A DNA stretch of 64,000 bases from Pedococcus cremeus (GTDB lineage Bacteria; Actinomycetota; Actinomycetes; Actinomycetales; Dermatophilaceae): positions 124,001-188,000 of the forward strand of contig NZ_FOHB01000001.1 of NCBI RefSeq assembly GCF_900111375.1. The letters are read 5' to 3'. The notes beneath the pieces are model-generated. The model was not told where the DNA came from, did not search any database, and saw nothing but the letters and a program-made list of their open reading frames with translations. Shown one piece after another: positions 42,369-51,192 of the stretch. The translations under genes and the position numbers were made by a program. Position 1 is the stretch's first letter. Each line of letters opens with the position of its first letter.

Positions 42369-44005
42369 GCACCCGCTCCCATCGGGAGGCGCACGACGAA
42401 CCGGGCGCCGGGCGGCCCCTCGACGCGCAGGTCGCCCCCGAGCCGGTGCACGGACTGCGCCACCAGCGCCAGGCCCAGGCCGCGGCGGCCCGCGCCGGCG
42501 GCTTCCTTCGTGGAGTACCCGCGCTCGAAGGCCCGCTCGACCTCGTCCGGGGCCAGCCCGGGGCCGCTGTCCTCGACGACCAGCACGGAGCTCCCCTCCT
42601 CCACGTGGGCGTCGAAGCGGACGCGCCGCGGGCCGTCGACGGTCGCCACCGCGTCGAGGGCGTTATCGACGAGGTTGCCGACGATGGTGACGAGGTCGCG
42701 CGCCGGCACGAGGTTCTCGGGCCAGTGGGCTCCCTCGCCCACCTCGAAGTCGATGCCGCGCTCCCCCGCCTGGGCGGCCTTGCCGAGCAGCAGTGCGGTG
42801 AGGGCCGGCTCCTGCACCGCCCCGACCACCCGGTCGGTGAGCACCTGCGAGGCGGCCAGCTCCTCGGTCGCGAACGCGAGCGCCCTTTCAGGGTGGCCGA
42901 GCTCGATGAGGGAGACGACGGTGTGCAGCCGGTTCGACGACTCGTGGGCCTGCGAGCGCAGCGCCTCGGTGAGGCCGCGGGCCGAGTCCAGCTCACCGGT
43001 CAGGTCCTCGAGGTCGGTGCGGTCGCGCAGCGTGACCACCGACCCGAGCCGGCGCCCGGCGCGCACCGCCGGCGCCTTGTTGAGCACGACGACCCGTGCC
43101 TCGGTGACGTGCAGCTCGTCCTCCCGCGGCTGCGGGTCGGTGAGCGCCTGCTGCAGCTGCGGCGCGAGGCCCAGGCTCTCCACGGGCCGGCCGCGGGCGT
43201 CGTCCGGCAGACCGAGCAGCCGCACCGCCTCGTCGTTGGCCAGGATGAGCCGGCCGTCGGGGTCGACGAGCAGCAGCCCCTCGGTCACGGCGTGCAGCAC
43301 CGCGTCGTAGTACTCGTACATCTGGGTCAGCTGCTGCTCACCGAGGCCGTGGGTCTGGCGCCGGACCCGCCGGGCCACCAGCGCCGTGCCCACCCCCGAG
43401 AGCAGTGCCGCGGCGAGTCCGGCGAGGAGCAGCCCCGGCACCTGGCCGCGCAGCCGCTGGGCCACGGCTGCCTTGCGGATGCCGACCGCGACCAGCCCCA
43501 CCACGCGGCCACCGTCCTCGACCGGGACGACGACCCGGCGCGAGGGCCCCAGCGTGCCGGTGTAGTCCTCCACCACCGTGCCGCCGGCCGCCGCCGCGGC
43601 GATGTGGCCGATGAACTGGCGGCCCACCTGGGCGGGGTCCGGGTGGCTGTAGCGGGTGCCCGTCGGGCTCATGACCACCACGAAGTCGGTGGCCGTCTCA
43701 CGGCGCACCCCCTCGGCATACGGCTGGAGGACCCGGCTGCGGTCGGTCCCCTGCACGGCCTTCACGACCTCGGGCGTCGCCGCCACCGACTCGGCCACCG
43801 CCGTGGCCCGCGCCGTGGCCTCCGCGGTCGCCGACCGCTGCGCCTGCACGCCGGCGCCGAGGAGGCCGGCGCCGACCACCAGCACCGCCACCAGCACCTG
43901 GAGGGCGAAGGTCTGCCCGGCGACCGACCAGCGCGACGGCGGCACCAGCCGGGGCCTGCCACCGGCGGTCGGCGCCGCGGAGGCGGAAACGGACATCAGC
44001 GGCAT
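42365..44005 (-). CDS. CitA/DcuS-type sensor histidine kinase
   Basis: The 546-residue protein has transmembrane segments at about 28-52 and 190-215 enclosing a periplasmic sCache-type sensor domain with DRSRVLQPYAEGVRRETATDFVVVMSPTGTRYSHPDPAQVG, a PAS-like region (GLLLVDPDGRLILANDEAVRLLG), an unusual His-box SQAHESSNRLHTVVSLIELG (about 350-370) and an HATPase with GNLVDNALDAVA. Such sensors detect C4-dicarboxylates or citrate outside the cell. The ATG at 44005 sits inside a GTATGCC motif. Adjacent divergent dctA and the paired regulator fit dicarboxylate control. Confidence 0.93.
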   Translation of the reverse strand: MPLMSVSASAAPTAGGRPRLVPPSRWSVAGQTFALQVLVAVLVVGAGLLGAGVQAQRSATAEATARATAVAESVAATPEVVKAVQGTDRSRVLQPYAEGVRRETATDFVVVMSPTGTRYSHPDPAQVGRQFIGHIAAAAAGGTVVEDYTGTLGPSRRVVVPVEDGGRVVGLVAVGIRKAAVAQRLRGQVPGLLLAGLAAALLSGVGTALVARRVRRQTHGLGEQQLTQMYEYYDAVLHAVTEGLLLVDPDGRLILANDEAVRLLGLPDDARGRPVESLGLAPQLQQALTDPQPREDELHVTEARVVVLNKAPAVRAGRRLGSVVTLRDRTDLEDLTGELDSARGLTEALRSQAHESSNRLHTVVSLIELGHPERALAFATEELAASQVLTDRVVGAVQEPALTALLLGKAAQAGERGIDFEVGEGAHWPENLVPARDLVTIVGNLVDNALDAVATVDGPRRVRFDAHVEEGSSVLVVEDSGPGLAPDEVERAFERGYSTKEAAGAGRRGLGLALVAQSVHRLGGDLRVEGPPGARFVVRLPMGAGA

Positions 44006-44064
44006 ACTGGACAGCTGCGGGGGCGGCAGCGCGTGCCCAGCGGCCAGAACTCAATGAACACAAA

Positions 44065-44080
44065 GGTGACCCTAGTCACC
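44065..44080. promoter_or_regulatory. Candidate regulator site GGTGAC-N4-GTCACC
   Basis: A perfect 6-bp inverted repeat with a 4-base spacer lies in the 146-base divergent gap between the sensor gene and dctA, about 70 bases before the transporter start. It is a good candidate site for the CitB-like regulator. Confidence 0.55.
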
Positions 44081-44151
44081 ACGGCCAGCACCCTCGTGGT
44101 TGATCACCGCTCCGGGCACCGCCGCCCGGACCGACCCGCTGGAGGACCACC

Positions 44152-45591
44152 GTGAGCAGCACCACCGACAACGCCGTCGAACCCCGGCCGACACGCAGGC
44201 GCGACCGCACGCACTACCTCTACGTTGCCGTCATCGCCGCCATGGTGGGCGGCATCGTCGTCGGCGCCATCTGGCCCGACTTCGGCGTCCAGCTCAAGCC
44301 GCTGGGCACCATGTTCGTCAACCTCATCAAGATGATGATCACGCCGATCATCTTCTGCACCATCGTCCTCGGCATCGGCTCCGTCCGCCGAGCCGCCCAG
44401 GTCGGCCGCGTCGGTGGCCTCGCCCTCGGCTACTTCCTCACCATGTCGACGGTCGCCCTCGCGATCGGCCTCGTGGTGGGCAACCTCATCCACCCGGGTT
44501 CCGGGCTGCACCTGACCAAGGAGCTGGCCGCCGCCGGCCAGAAGCAGGTCGCGACCGCCGGGGAGAGCGGCTCGACCATGGACTTCGTGCTCGGCCTCAT
44601 CCCCGACACGCTCGTCTCCGCACTGACCTCCGGCTCGGTGCTGCAGGCCCTGCTCGTGGCCCTGCTGGTCGGCTTCGCCCTGCAGAAGATGGGCCGGGCC
44701 GGTGAGCCGATCCTCGGTGGCATCAAGCACCTCGAGCGGCTCGTGTTCCGCCTGATGGCCATGATCATGTGGGTTGCCCCCGTGGGCGCCTTCGGTGCGA
44801 TGGCCGCCGTCGTCGGTGCCACCGGCCTCGGGGCCCTCAAGAGCCTCGGCCTGCTGATGCTCAGCTTCTACATCACCTGCGCCATCTTCGTGTTTGGCGT
44901 TCTCGGCCTCATGCTCAAGGTCGTCACAGGGCTCAACGTCTTCTCGCTGCTGCGCTACCTCGCCCGCGAGTTTCTGCTGATCCTGTCGACCTCGTCGTCG
45001 GAGTCGGCCCTGCCGCGCCTCATCGCCAAGATGGAGCACCTGGGCGTCTCGCGTCCGGTCGTCGGCATCACCGTGCCGACCGGCTACTCCTTCAACCTCG
45101 ACGGCACCGCGATCTACCTCACCATGGCCTCGCTCTTCATCGCCGAGGTGATGGACAAGCCGTTCAGCATCGGGCAGCAGATCTCGCTGCTGGTCTTCAT
45201 GGTGATCGCCTCCAAGGGCGCCGCGGGCGTCACCGGTGCGGGCCTGGCGACCCTCGCGGGTGGCCTCCAGTCGCACCGCCCCGACCTCGTCGACGGCGTC
45301 GGCGTCATCGTCGGCATCGACCGCCTCATGAGCGAGGCCCGCGCGCTGACCAACTTCGCCGGCAACGCGATCGCCACCGTGCTCATCGGCACCTGGACCG
45401 GACAGCTCGACAAGGTCCAGTGCGCCGCGGTGCTCGCCGGCGACCGGCCCTTCGACGAGGCCACGATGGTCGACAACGACCACGACACCGTCCATGACGC
45501 TGAGCCGGCACAGCTGCCGGCGGCCGCGGCCGGAACCAACGCCGGCACGGCTCCCAGTGAGCGGGAGACGGTCGGGTCCACCCGGATCTGA
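44152..45591 (+). CDS. dctA: C4-dicarboxylate:cation symporter (DAACS family, DctA-like)
   Basis: The 479-residue protein is a glutamate-transporter-fold symporter: FVNLIKMMITPIIFCTIV, the serine-rich reentrant loop LILSTSSSESALPRLIAKMEHLGV (about 275-300), PTGYSFNLDGTAIYL with the sodium-site motif, IASKGAAGVTGAG and DRLMSEARALTNFAGNAIATV. These are the core residues for dicarboxylate and cation binding. DctA-type specificity is inferred from the divergent CitA/CitB-type pair. GGAGG precedes the GTG at 44152. The C-terminal 45 residues are polar and variable. Confidence 0.92.
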   Translation: MSSTTDNAVEPRPTRRRDRTHYLYVAVIAAMVGGIVVGAIWPDFGVQLKPLGTMFVNLIKMMITPIIFCTIVLGIGSVRRAAQVGRVGGLALGYFLTMSTVALAIGLVVGNLIHPGSGLHLTKELAAAGQKQVATAGESGSTMDFVLGLIPDTLVSALTSGSVLQALLVALLVGFALQKMGRAGEPILGGIKHLERLVFRLMAMIMWVAPVGAFGAMAAVVGATGLGALKSLGLLMLSFYITCAIFVFGVLGLMLKVVTGLNVFSLLRYLAREFLLILSTSSSESALPRLIAKMEHLGVSRPVVGITVPTGYSFNLDGTAIYLTMASLFIAEVMDKPFSIGQQISLLVFMVIASKGAAGVTGAGLATLAGGLQSHRPDLVDGVGVIVGIDRLMSEARALTNFAGNAIATVLIGTWTGQLDKVQCAAVLAGDRPFDEATMVDNDHDTVHDAEPAQLPAAAAGTNAGTAPSERETVGSTRI

Positions 45592-45641
45592 CGCCCGGGG
45601 AGGCGAGCTTTCGCTCCGCCGCTCCACCCCCTCACGAGACG

Positions 45642-45668
45642 AGCCCGGCCGGGCACACCGGCCGGGCT
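45642..45668 (+). terminator. dctA terminator
   Basis: An 11-bp perfect stem (45642-45652 with 45658-45668) and 5-base loop is followed by TGTTCGTGTC, 51 bases after the dctA stop. It also lies at the end of the minus-strand DUF2071 gene, so can act both ways. Confidence 0.75.
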
Positions 45669-45690
45669 TGTTCGTGTCCGGTGGGCTCTC

Positions 45691-46463
45691 TCAGAGCCGC
45701 ACGGGGAACCCGAAGCTCGTCTCGACCCCGCGTGAGAAGAGCACGCTGTCCGGCGGCCGGTCGACGACACCCTCGAGACCAGCGGCGGCGACGAAGCGGT
45801 CGTCGAGCTCGAGCACCTCACCCCGGTGCAGCGGCCACGGGCCATGGGTGTTCGGCACCCAGAGCGGACGACCCGCGACGGTGGTGTGCAGGCCGAACCG
45901 CGCGGTGAGGAAGAGGTCGATGGCACTCGGCTCGGGCAGGGCCTGCCCCACCCGCACCCGCAGCCGGCTGTCCGGTCGCGCCGAGGACGGGTATGCCGGT
46001 CCCGCCGGGACCGCGCGCCGGTGCCACGGCGTGCGGTGCCACAGCGTGCGGTCCCACGGCGTGCGGTGCCGCCGTGCGGCATACGTCACCACCGTGCCGG
46101 TGGGGTCCGCCGGCACGGTGCTCGGAGAGGCAGCCATGCGGGCCCACTGGTACGGCGTGCCGAACAGCAGCCGGGCGCCCACGACGACCGGCAGGCGCTC
46201 TGCGTCGAGTGACAGAAACACCACGCCGCGGCGGCCCGCATCGTCGCGCGAGTAGACGCGCACGTTGGTCTCGAGGAAGGTGCCCAACCACGGCACCGCA
46301 CGTCCCCGGCCGACGCCGGCTCCGACCATGCGGAACGGGATCAGCCCACCCAGCCCGAGCCGTCGTGCACGTCGGGTCGCACCCCGCCAGGCATGAACTG
46401 CTCGAGACGGATGGGGTCGACCCTCCAGTGCACGAACGTGATGTCACGCCAGTGCTGGTGCAT
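45691..46463 (-). pseudogene. DUF2071 (YqjF-like) gene broken by a one-base frameshift
   Basis: Reading from the ATG at 46463 gives MHQHWRDITFVHWRVDPIRL then FMPGGVRPDVHDGSGWVG and a TGA stop around residue 41. Dropping one base of the frame at about 46342-46350 restores LIPFRMVGAGVGRGRAVPWL and the rest of the family through a W/R-rich segment to SFGFPVRL, about 257 residues in all, the normal YqjF/DUF2071 length. The junction GTGGGCTGATC lacks one base of an expected GGN-CTG-ATC (Gly-Leu-Ile). It may be a recent mutation, a sequencing error or, less likely, programmed shifting. The downstream part alone (45691-46329) is an open frame. Function of DUF2071 unknown. Confidence 0.8.
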
Positions 46464-46545
46464 GACAGGGCGACCCGGCAGCGCCGGCCCCTGGGCCTAG
46501 AGCTCGTGGGCGGACGGCGTGGTCATGCCGACGCCGCGCACGGGG

Positions 46546-47835
46546 TCATGCCCGGCGGCCCGCGAGCTCGAGCAGCACCGCGCGCGCGGCCCGCCGTCCT
46601 GAGACCAGGGCGCCCTGCTGGCTGGCCGTGTCACGGTGGTCGCCCGCCACGAAGAGGCCGTCGCCGAGGGCGACGGGCCGGCGCGGCTGGAGCGGCGGCA
46701 GCTGCCGCGGCAGCGACCGGGCGACGTCGTGGCGCACCACCAGCTCCCAGTCGGAGGTGGACGTCCCCCAGAGACGGTCGAGCTCGCGGCGCACCACCCG
46801 CTCGTCGGCCTCGGTCGGCAGGAGGGTGGTCGCCTGGACGAGGCTGCGCCCCGGCGGGGCGTAGGCCGGCGCGACGGCGCTGAGGACGGCGGTGTTGACG
46901 ACCGGCCCACGGCGAGCGTCGACGACGAGCATCCGTTCGGGGCGCGGGGCCCGGGACGCCGCGAACCACCACGTGCGTAGGCCGTTCATGGTCTCGGCGC
47001 GGCGGTCGAGCAGGCGCGACCCGAGCAGCGCCCCGGCGTCGGGGCCGTCGGTGGCGACGACGACGGCCCGGCTCCGCAGTGGCCCCGAGGCGGTGCGCAC
47101 CGACGGTCCGCCGGCTCCCCCACTCCCGGCGTGGACCTCCTCGACGGCGGTGCCGCAGCGCACCGGTCGGTGCAGCCCCGCGGCGAGCTGGCGGGGCAGC
47201 TCCCCCATGCCGCCCGCCGGCACGCCGGGCGTGCCGAGCAGGAAGCAGCGCACGAGCAGGCGCACGAAGGCGGCCGACGAGGCGCCGGTGTCGTCGGCGA
47301 GGACCCCTGCCAGGAAAGGCTCGAGGACCTCGCGGCGCAGCGCTCCCCGGGCTCCGGCGGCATCGAGCGAGGCCGCGAGGGTCGTGTCGGCTCTGGACAG
47401 GAGGCTGCGCGGGCTGCCCAGCGCCGGGGCGGCCCAGCGGGCGAGCGCGAACAGCTCGACCGGGTCGAGGTAGCCGGCGCGCCAGGCCGACCGCACCGTC
47501 CGGGGCAGGAGCCGCGGCGCCCTGCGCGGGTCCGCCAGCACCGCGAGTGCGCCCGGGCCGTCATGACGGCGGACCGCCACGCCGGGCTCGAAGGTGCGCA
47601 GCCGCAGCGCGTCGACGTCCACGAGGCAGCGCACCGCCGGGTAGGCCGGGTTGACCAGCTGGAACCCGATGTCGCAGCGGAAGCCGTCGACCAGCTCGGT
47701 GCGCACCCGGCCCCCGACCTCCGGCGCGGACTCGAGGACGACCACCGCCAGCCCGGCCCGCTCCAGCGTCCGTGCGCAGGCCAGCCCCGCCAGGCCGGCC
47801 CCCACGACCACGACGTCGGCGTCGTCCGCGCTCAC
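46546..47835 (-). CDS. FAD-dependent amine oxidase/desaturase-like protein
   Basis: The 429-residue protein begins with a Rossmann FAD motif VVVVGAGLAGLACARTL (from residue 8) and VVVLESAPEVGGRV, the FAD-binding pattern of amine oxidases, protoporphyrinogen oxidases and phytoene desaturase-like enzymes. It ends with GLFVAGDHRDTASQQGALVSGRRAA, the FAD-ribityl motif. No marker fixes the substrate. Start: the GTG at 47835 has GGGAGAG six bases upstream; the GTG at 47856 lacks a site. It lies just before the aldehyde dehydrogenase on the same strand (ALDH ends 47963), so the two may share one transcript with ALDH first. Confidence 0.82.
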   Translation of the reverse strand: MSADDADVVVVGAGLAGLACARTLERAGLAVVVLESAPEVGGRVRTELVDGFRCDIGFQLVNPAYPAVRCLVDVDALRLRTFEPGVAVRRHDGPGALAVLADPRRAPRLLPRTVRSAWRAGYLDPVELFALARWAAPALGSPRSLLSRADTTLAASLDAAGARGALRREVLEPFLAGVLADDTGASSAAFVRLLVRCFLLGTPGVPAGGMGELPRQLAAGLHRPVRCGTAVEEVHAGSGGAGGPSVRTASGPLRSRAVVVATDGPDAGALLGSRLLDRRAETMNGLRTWWFAASRAPRPERMLVVDARRGPVVNTAVLSAVAPAYAPPGRSLVQATTLLPTEADERVVRRELDRLWGTSTSDWELVVRHDVARSLPRQLPPLQPRRPVALGDGLFVAGDHRDTASQQGALVSGRRAARAVLLELAGRRA

Positions 47836-47962
47836 CGGTGTCTCTCCCGCACGCACCTACGGTGACACGGCGCCGCCCACGGCGCGCTGCAGGTTGGGGG
47901 CGGTTGGGCTCGGCCGGGCGGGCGCGAACCCGCCGCGTGTCGTCAGAGCGGTGCGAGGGGCG

Positions 47963-49375
47963 TCACCGTGGTCCAGTCGGGGCAGGCTCCCAGTGCACGG
48001 CCTTGAGCAGCTGGAACTCCCCCAGCAGGTCGGGCCCGTACCCGCGGCCCTGGCCGCTGGCCCGGCGCGGGTCCGCCGACCCTCCCGGCGCCCCGCCGAA
48101 GACCGCGTTGACCTTCACCGTGCCGACCTCGAGCTCCTCCACGGCCTGCAGGGCGTGGCGCTGGTCAGGGGTGAGCACGGTGGCGGCCAACCCGTAGGCC
48201 CCGCTGTCGGCTGCGCGCAGCGCCTGCTCCCAGCTCGGCACCACGACGACCGGCACCACCGGCCCGAAGGTCTCCTCCGTCATGACCGGCAGGTCGGCCG
48301 CGACGTCGACGAGCACCGTGGGCGCGTAGAAGGCCCCCGGCAGGTCGAGCCGGTGACCACCGGTGAGGCAGCGGGCCCCTCGCGCGAGGGCGTCGTCGAC
48401 GTGCGACTCGACCACGGCGAGCTGGCGCTCGTCGACGAGCCGGCACAAGGTGGTCTGCTCGTCGCGCGGGTCGCCGGCGCACAAGGCCTCTGCCCGCTGA
48501 ACCAGCTCGCGCAGCAGCGCGTCGGCGACCGCCTCGTGGACGTAGACGCGCTCGACGCCGGTGCACAGCTGGCCGGCGTTGGTGAACGCGCCGATGGCGA
48601 CCTGCTCCGCGGCCCACGCCGGGTCGACCCCCGCGTCCACCACCAGGGCGTCCTTGCCACCGTTCTCCACCAGCGCCTTCGCACCGCGGGCGCCGCAGGC
48701 CGTCGTGATGGCTCGACCGCCGGTGCTGCTGCCGACGTGCGCGACGACGCGCACCCGTTCGTCGGCGACGAGACGGGCGCCGACGTCACCGTCACCGGGC
48801 AGCACCTCGAGCACCCCGGGCGGCAGGCACTCCTGAACGATCTCCGCGAGCCGGATTCCCGGCGCCAGGCTGCGCTCGGAAGGCTTGTGCACCACCGTGT
48901 TTCCCGTGACGAGGGCAGCGGCGAGCAGGCCCGCAGCGGCGGGGTACGGGTCGTTCCACGGAGTCAGGACGGCCACCACGCCGTAGGGCTCGGCACGCAC
49001 CCAGTCGGCGCTGCCGGCAGACCCGGCGAGGGTGCGGCCTGCGACGCCGAGACCACTGACGGCCGCCTCGTCGAGCAGGTCGGCGGCCACCTGCGCCGAC
49101 GCGACCGACTCACCGTGCAGCCGTCCGGTCGTGTCGCACAGCAGGTCGCCGAGCTCGGCCGCAGCCGCTCGTACCGCGGAGGCGGCCCGGCGCAGCGCTG
49201 CGGCCCGGTCCCCGGGTGACGTGCGACGCCACGACGCGAACGCCTGGTGCGCGGCTCCGACGGCACGCTCCACGTCCGCGCCTGACGCGAACGGCACTTC
49301 TCCCGGGGAGGGCCGACCGGACGGGCCGGTCGAGGTGTGGGCAGGGCTGACCATCGGCGCCTGTGTCGTCGTCAT
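47963..49375 (-). CDS. Aldehyde dehydrogenase family protein
   Basis: The 470-residue protein has the NAD-dependent aldehyde dehydrogenase fold: LTPWNDPYPAAAGLLAAALVTGNTVVHKPSE, the catalytic Glu in LVENGGKDALVV (about 238) and the catalytic Cys in AGQLCTGVERVYV (about 269), then MTEETFGPVVPVVVV. It is shorter than many ALDHs and lacks obvious substrate markers. It is divergent from the carbamoyltransferase/heptose operon across a 152-base gap with nested inverted repeats, so joint regulation is possible. The ATG at 49375 is chosen; upstream frame is not conserved. Confidence 0.88.
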   Translation of the reverse strand: MTTTQAPMVSPAHTSTGPSGRPSPGEVPFASGADVERAVGAAHQAFASWRRTSPGDRAAALRRAASAVRAAAAELGDLLCDTTGRLHGESVASAQVAADLLDEAAVSGLGVAGRTLAGSAGSADWVRAEPYGVVAVLTPWNDPYPAAAGLLAAALVTGNTVVHKPSERSLAPGIRLAEIVQECLPPGVLEVLPGDGDVGARLVADERVRVVAHVGSSTGGRAITTACGARGAKALVENGGKDALVVDAGVDPAWAAEQVAIGAFTNAGQLCTGVERVYVHEAVADALLRELVQRAEALCAGDPRDEQTTLCRLVDERQLAVVESHVDDALARGARCLTGGHRLDLPGAFYAPTVLVDVAADLPVMTEETFGPVVPVVVVPSWEQALRAADSGAYGLAATVLTPDQRHALQAVEELEVGTVKVNAVFGGAPGGSADPRRASGQGRGYGPDLLGEFQLLKAVHWEPAPTGPR

Positions 49376-49468
49376 GGCTGCGTGGTGCCCGATCCTGCGA
49401 CGGTGAAACATGCCCCGGCGATCACCCATCTCACGAACACCCCGACCAGAGGCCGATTTCCGTGCTCA

Positions 49469-49512
49469 GGGAGAAGCGGTTCTCGGAGAACCGGAATAGA
49501 AGCGCTTCTCCC
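49469..49512. promoter_or_regulatory. Nested inverted repeats, candidate operator of the divergent operons
   Basis: GGGAGAAGCG (49469-49478) faces CGCTTCTCCC (49503-49512); inside are GGTTCTC-G-GAGAACC (49478-49492) and AGAAGCGCTTCT (12-bp palindrome). All are built from GAGAA/TTCTC half-sites. The block is 16 bases before the carbamoyltransferase start and about 94 from the ALDH start. Confidence 0.65.
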
Positions 49513-49527
49513 GGGTAGGCACTTCGC

Positions 49528-51192
49528 ATGCGAGTCCTGGGAGTCAACGCACTGTTCCACGACCCGTCGGCCGCCCTGGTTGTCGACGGGCAGGTCGTGG
49601 CCGCCGCCGAGGAGGAGCGCTTCAGCAGGCGCAAGCACGGCAAGCGACCCGTGCCGTTCGCGGCGTGGGAGCTGCCGGAGCAGGCGATGCGCTGGTGCCT
49701 GTCGGAGGCCGGCCTGCGACCGCAGGACCTCGACGCGGTCGGCTACTCCTTCGACCCCGCCCTGGCCAAACCCGCCGAGGACATGGGGCTCGACGACCCC
49801 TGGGACCACCTGCGACGGGTCTACGCCGAGTCGGCCCCCGGCTTCCTGACGACCGCGCTGCCGGGCCTGGACAGTGAGCAGGTGCGTTTCGTGCCGCACC
49901 ACGTCGCCCACGCCGCCTCTGCCGCGCTGGCCGCCCCGGTCGACACCGACGAGCGCGCCACGAGCGTGCTGGTGCTCGACGGCCGCGGTGAGCAGGCCTC
50001 GCACCTCGCCGGTCGCTACCGTGGCGGCCGTCTGGAAGTGCTTGCGGCACAGGCACTCCCGGACTCCCTCGGGCTGCTCTACGAGTCGCTCACCGAGCAC
50101 CTGGGGTTCCTGCGCTCCAGCGACGAGTTCAAGGTCATGGCGCTGGCGTCCTACGGCGAGCCGGCGCACCTCGAGCAGCTCCGCGAGACGATCCGCGTGA
50201 CCGGTGACGGCGGGTTCACCGCCCCCATCCCCGACTGGTCGACGTTCGCGCCCCGGCGCTCCGGTGGCGAGAACGACTGGCCCAAGGAGTACGCCGACCT
50301 CGCGTGCTCGGTGCAGGCGCGCCTGGAGGAGGTGCTGGTCGAGCTGGCTCGTTGGCTGCACGAGCAGACCGGCGACCGTCACCTCACCATGGCGGGCGGC
50401 ACAGCGCTGAACTGCGTTGCGAACAGCCGCATCTGGCGCGAGACGCCCTTCGAGCACGTGTGGGTGCAGCCCGCTGCCGGGGACGCCGGCACCGCGTTGG
50501 GAGCCGCGCTCCAGCTGAGCGCCGACGGCGGCGAGCTGGCCGAGCCGATGACCACCGCTGGCCTCGGTCGCCAGTGGAGCGACGACGACCTCGCCGCCTG
50601 GCTGCGCCGGGCCGCAGTGCCGTTCACGACTCCGGACGACCTGGCCGGCGAGGTGGCCGACGTGCTGGCCGCCGACGGCGTGGTCGCGTGGTTCGACGGC
50701 CGCAGCGAGTTCGGTCCGAGGGCACTCGGGCACCGCTCGCTCATGGCCCACCCCGGTCGGGCCGAGAACCTCGAGCGCCTCAACGACGTCAAGGGCCGCG
50801 AGCAGTTCCGTCCCGTCGCACCGATGGTGCTCGCCGAACGCGCCGCCGAGATCTTCCTCGACGGACCGCTGCCCAGCCCGTACATGCTGTTCGTCCACCG
50901 GGTGGCACCGCAGTGGCGCGAGCGGATCCCCGCCGTCGTGCACGTCGACGGCACGGCCCGCATCCAGACCATCGACGACGCGGCGACGCCGAACGTGGCG
51001 GCGCTGCTGCGCGCGTTCGAGGCCCGCACCGGCCTGCCGGTGGTGGTGAACACCAGTCTCAACACGGCCGGGCGGCCGATGGTCGACGACCCACGGGACG
51101 CGCTCGAGCTGTTCGGGTCCGCCCCCGTCGACGTGCTCGTCGTCGGGCCGCACCTGGTGCGGCGCGCCGAGTTCTTCGGGGGCCGCCGGTGA
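49528..51192 (+). CDS. NodU/TobZ-type carbamoyltransferase
   Basis: These enzymes make carbamoyl-adenylate from carbamoyl phosphate and ATP and transfer the carbamoyl group to a sugar or other hydroxyl. The 554-residue protein has the family start VLGVNALFHDPSAALVVDG and EEERFSRRKHGK, metal/catalytic HHVAHAASA (about 125), a Kae1-like domain (AGGTALNCVAN) and the C-terminal DGRSEFGPRALGHRSL motif. In other clusters such enzymes decorate antibiotics and nodulation factors. It heads the heptose operon, preceded by nested inverted repeats; its stop overlaps the next start (GTGA). A carbamoylated heptose product is an inference. Confidence 0.9.
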   Translation: MRVLGVNALFHDPSAALVVDGQVVAAAEEERFSRRKHGKRPVPFAAWELPEQAMRWCLSEAGLRPQDLDAVGYSFDPALAKPAEDMGLDDPWDHLRRVYAESAPGFLTTALPGLDSEQVRFVPHHVAHAASAALAAPVDTDERATSVLVLDGRGEQASHLAGRYRGGRLEVLAAQALPDSLGLLYESLTEHLGFLRSSDEFKVMALASYGEPAHLEQLRETIRVTGDGGFTAPIPDWSTFAPRRSGGENDWPKEYADLACSVQARLEEVLVELARWLHEQTGDRHLTMAGGTALNCVANSRIWRETPFEHVWVQPAAGDAGTALGAALQLSADGGELAEPMTTAGLGRQWSDDDLAAWLRRAAVPFTTPDDLAGEVADVLAADGVVAWFDGRSEFGPRALGHRSLMAHPGRAENLERLNDVKGREQFRPVAPMVLAERAAEIFLDGPLPSPYMLFVHRVAPQWRERIPAVVHVDGTARIQTIDDAATPNVAALLRAFEARTGLPVVVNTSLNTAGRPMVDDPRDALELFGSAPVDVLVVGPHLVRRAEFFGGRR

